DNA from: Profundicola chukchiensis
GTDB taxonomy: Bacteria > Bacteroidota > Bacteroidia > Flavobacteriales > Weeksellaceae
Length of the DNA: 64,000 bases
Assembly: GCF_029664245.1 (NCBI RefSeq)
Contig: NZ_JANAIE010000003.1
Span: forward strand, 248,001-312,000
Reading direction: 5' to 3'
Below are positions 62,077-64,000 of this stretch, in pieces. Under the pieces are notes generated by a model. That model had not been told where the DNA came from and searched no databases. It was given only the letters and a program-made list of their open reading frames with translations. The translations under genes and the position numbers were made by a program. How positions within the stretch are numbered: position 1 is the stretch's first letter; each line of letters starts with the position of its first letter.

Positions 62077-62994
62077 ATGAAGATAGCGATTTTATCTCGT
62101 TCTAGTTATATCTATTCTACCTCTAGATTGATAGAGGAAGCCAAAAACAGAGGTCACAAAGTAGTTGTTGTCGACCCACTTAAGTGCAATTTGGTCATGG
62201 AAAAAAACGAACCCAATATTCATGTTGTTAAACATAAATTGGAGCGTGTAGATGCTATAATTCCTAGAATTGGATCATCTATTACACATTATGGCTCAGC
62301 TGTTATTCGTCAATTTGAGATGATGAATGTTTTTACAGCTTTAAATTCAAACGCACTTTTACGTTCCCGCGATAAACTTCGCTCAATGCAGCTATTATCA
62401 CGTGAATCCATTGATTTTCCAAAGACTTTTTATACCAATATGAACTCTTCGTTAGAAGCCGAAGAAATTCTTGAATTTGTAGGAGGTGCTCCGATTGTGG
62501 TAAAAGTTTTAGAAGGGACACAGGGTGTAGGCGTGATGTTGCTAGAAACCAAAATGGCTGCTATTTCTGTGATTCAAGCGATGCATTCTTTACACGCAAA
62601 AATCATGGTACAGGAATACATAAAAGAAGCTGGCGGAAAAGATTTACGCGTTCTTATTGTCAACAATAAAGTTGTTGGAGCAATGGTAAGAGAAGGAAAA
62701 GACGGCGATTTCAGGTCTAATCTTCATCGTGGAGGTACAGCTACCCAAGCCAAACTTTCTAAGGAAGAAAGATTTGTTGCTTTACAAGCATGTAAAGCTA
62801 TGGGGCTTCAAGTGGCAGGTGTAGATTTAATCCGATCTGATAGAGGTCCATTGGTGTTAGAGGTCAATTCATCACCAGGATTAGAAGGAATAGAAGCGGC
62901 TACTGGAGTAAATATTGCCGAATCGATCATTAAATTTGTGGAACACGGAGCTAAAAATCAATCCAAAACCAAAATCAATAGAATTAACGGATAA
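62077..62994 (+). CDS. rimK: RimK-type ATP-grasp glutamate ligase
   Basis: 305 residues. RimK adds glutamates to the C terminus of ribosomal protein S6 and makes poly-alpha-glutamate. Motifs: KIAILSRSSYIYSTSRLIEEAKNRGHKVVVVDPL, IIPRIGSSITHYGSAVIRQFE, LRSRDKLRSMQLL, PIVVKVLEGTQGVGVML (ATP-binding loop), VQEYIKEAGGKDLRVLIV and GVDLIRSDRGPLVLEVNSSPGLEGIE (metal-binding). Two bases separate it from the aspartoacylase-like gene, so the pair is one operon. Confidence 0.94.
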   Translation: MKIAILSRSSYIYSTSRLIEEAKNRGHKVVVVDPLKCNLVMEKNEPNIHVVKHKLERVDAIIPRIGSSITHYGSAVIRQFEMMNVFTALNSNALLRSRDKLRSMQLLSRESIDFPKTFYTNMNSSLEAEEILEFVGGAPIVVKVLEGTQGVGVMLLETKMAAISVIQAMHSLHAKIMVQEYIKEAGGKDLRVLIVNNKVVGAMVREGKDGDFRSNLHRGGTATQAKLSKEERFVALQACKAMGLQVAGVDLIRSDRGPLVLEVNSSPGLEGIEAATGVNIAESIIKFVEHGAKNQSKTKINRING

Positions 62995-62996
62995 AC

Positions 62997-63962
62997 ATGG
63001 AGGAAATTAGAATATTAGATACACCTATTTTACCAGGAAAGGAAACGATCATATACTTGAATGTCGCACACTTACCCACACGAACGGTTATCGATATTCC
63101 CCTATATGTTTACAGAGCTGAAGAACCAGGCCCAAGTATTTTGTTTTCAGCGGGAATGCACGGAGATGAGATTAATGGGGTAGAAATTGTAAGAAGAATC
63201 CTTGATTCAGACTTAAACCATGTATCTAGAGGAATGGTTTTATGCGTTCCGATTATCAATGTGTATGGATTTATTCATTTCTCTCGTTATGTTCCCGATG
63301 GAAAAGATGTAAATCGCTCATTCCCAGGTTATGAAAACGGCTCATTGGCTTCTAAAGTTGCCTATACAGTAATGCAACATATCGTCCCATACATCGATTA
63401 TGGTATTGATTTTCATACTGGAGGTTCACAAAGAACCAATTATCCTCAAATTCGTGGAGATTTTTCTGATCCAGAGATTAGAAAATTGTCCGAAAGTACA
63501 CATGCACCTTTTATCATTGAATCGGGCATGATTCCAGGAACTTTTAGAATGGCAGCTTATGAAAAAGGTAAGAAGATTTTGGTTTATGAAGGTGGCGAAA
63601 GCCTTAGATTTGATCGATATGCCGTAAACGAAGGGGTAAATTGTGCTCATCGATTTTTACACAATTTTGGTATGTCTCAAAAAATACCAGAACCATGTTT
63701 ATCGAGCGTGTTTATTACCGATAAAACTTGGTATCGCTGTCCAGATTCTGGAATGTGGATACATGCGGTTCAAAATGGATCATTTGTAGAAGAAAATCAG
63801 CTTTTAGGATATATTACAAGTCCTTATGGCGATTTTAGATCTGAAATTCGTGCTGAAAAAGCAGGATATGTGGTAGCTATAAATAATCAAGCTGTTGTAA
63901 ACAAAGGAGATGCTTTACTACATTTAGGTTTTGTAGATAGCTTAATAGGTTGTAATAAATAG
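62997..63962 (+). CDS. succinylglutamate desuccinylase/aspartoacylase-family protein
   Basis: 321 residues. A zinc-dependent M14-like deacylase. The zinc ligands are in AGMHGDEINGVE (His55 and Glu58) and DFHTGG (His140), followed by a catalytic Glu region (LVYEGG). The N-terminal part ends in PSILFSAG and a C-terminal beta-rich part (SGMWIHAVQNGSFVEENQLLGYITSPYGD) is of the lipoyl/biotinyl-like hinge type. The substrate is unknown. Tight coupling to rimK suggests it acts on RimK's products, but that is inference. The gene ends 38 bases before the window edge. Confidence 0.88.
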   Translation: MEEIRILDTPILPGKETIIYLNVAHLPTRTVIDIPLYVYRAEEPGPSILFSAGMHGDEINGVEIVRRILDSDLNHVSRGMVLCVPIINVYGFIHFSRYVPDGKDVNRSFPGYENGSLASKVAYTVMQHIVPYIDYGIDFHTGGSQRTNYPQIRGDFSDPEIRKLSESTHAPFIIESGMIPGTFRMAAYEKGKKILVYEGGESLRFDRYAVNEGVNCAHRFLHNFGMSQKIPEPCLSSVFITDKTWYRCPDSGMWIHAVQNGSFVEENQLLGYITSPYGDFRSEIRAEKAGYVVAINNQAVVNKGDALLHLGFVDSLIGCNK

Positions 63963-64000
63963 ATCTTAAGTTTTAAAAACTAAATTCAAACTCAGTCTTT

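Noticed and set aside
1-64000. CRISPR arrays, insertion sequences, prophage genes, tRNA or rRNA genes
   Set aside because: I read the intergenic regions and found no repeat-spacer pattern, transposase, integrase, cloverleaf-like sequence or rRNA stretch. A tRNA scan was not run.

Overview
The window looks like a core chromosomal stretch of a low-GC marine or environmental Bacteroidota, most probably order Flavobacteriales. The evidence is AT-rich intergenic DNA, almost no Shine-Dalgarno sequences, repeated TAnnTTTG promoter boxes (the Bacteroidota -7 element), many lipoproteins, and families largely confined to that phylum (DUF4136, DUF4254, DUF4292, DUF4837, DUF4199, DUF5522, DUF6146 types). 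I see no phage, insertion sequence, integrase, CRISPR array, rRNA or tRNA. I did not find a clear new defence or mobile system; the most unusual material is in small envelope gene clusters and in gene-expression signals.

Layout: 1-4.5 kb holds a cut-off YkgJ-type gene, a Gmad2-like lipoprotein, a VOC protein, rsmI with an acidic partner protein, a DUF4136 lipoprotein, and a divergent pair of a tiny cysteine protein and an HExxH membrane protein. 4.6-8.9 kb holds a 59-residue membrane protein, then bcp-recA, aroA and a MazG-like pyrophosphohydrolase on the minus strand. 8.3-15.4 kb is a long minus-strand envelope cluster: flippase, dut, nucleotidyltransferase, LolB-like DUF4292 lipoprotein, EnvC-like amidase activator, tatA, DUF4837 lipoprotein, DUF4254. 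15.6-21.9 kb on the plus strand holds gpsA, a lemA-TPM-TPM operon, three uncharacterised exported proteins and dgkA. 22-25.5 kb holds a thioesterase, rarA, an EEP-family phosphatase and deoC. 25.5-32.7 kb on the minus strand holds a FadL porin with an SGNH hydrolase lipoprotein, then fumC, bioB, a small barrel protein and a BaiN-like flavoprotein.

32.9-45.6 kb mixes rseP, pncA, DUF4199, a minus-strand DAHP synthase/chorismate mutase-rsgA-dtd operon, nth-hemW-murI, cysQ, DUF456, a MscS channel, pdxJ and a hydrolase. 45.7-64 kb holds ruvC, purF, a 5'-nucleotidase lipoprotein, prfB, trkA-trkH, aroQ, fbp, aroC, an unknown exported protein with a FUSC membrane protein, purM, a DUF6146 lipoprotein, a small membrane protein, and a tightly coupled rimK-aspartoacylase-like pair.

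Together the genes cover housekeeping metabolism (four shikimate/aromatic enzymes, two purine enzymes, biotin, pyridoxal phosphate, fumarase, fructose-1,6-bisphosphatase), DNA repair (recA, ruvC, rarA, nth), translation (rsmI, rsgA, dtd, prfB, rimK) and an extensive cell-envelope programme. Nine genes have a -7 box so close to the start codon that their mRNAs are probably leaderless or nearly so. All family names come from recognition of motifs and overall sequence, not from database searches.
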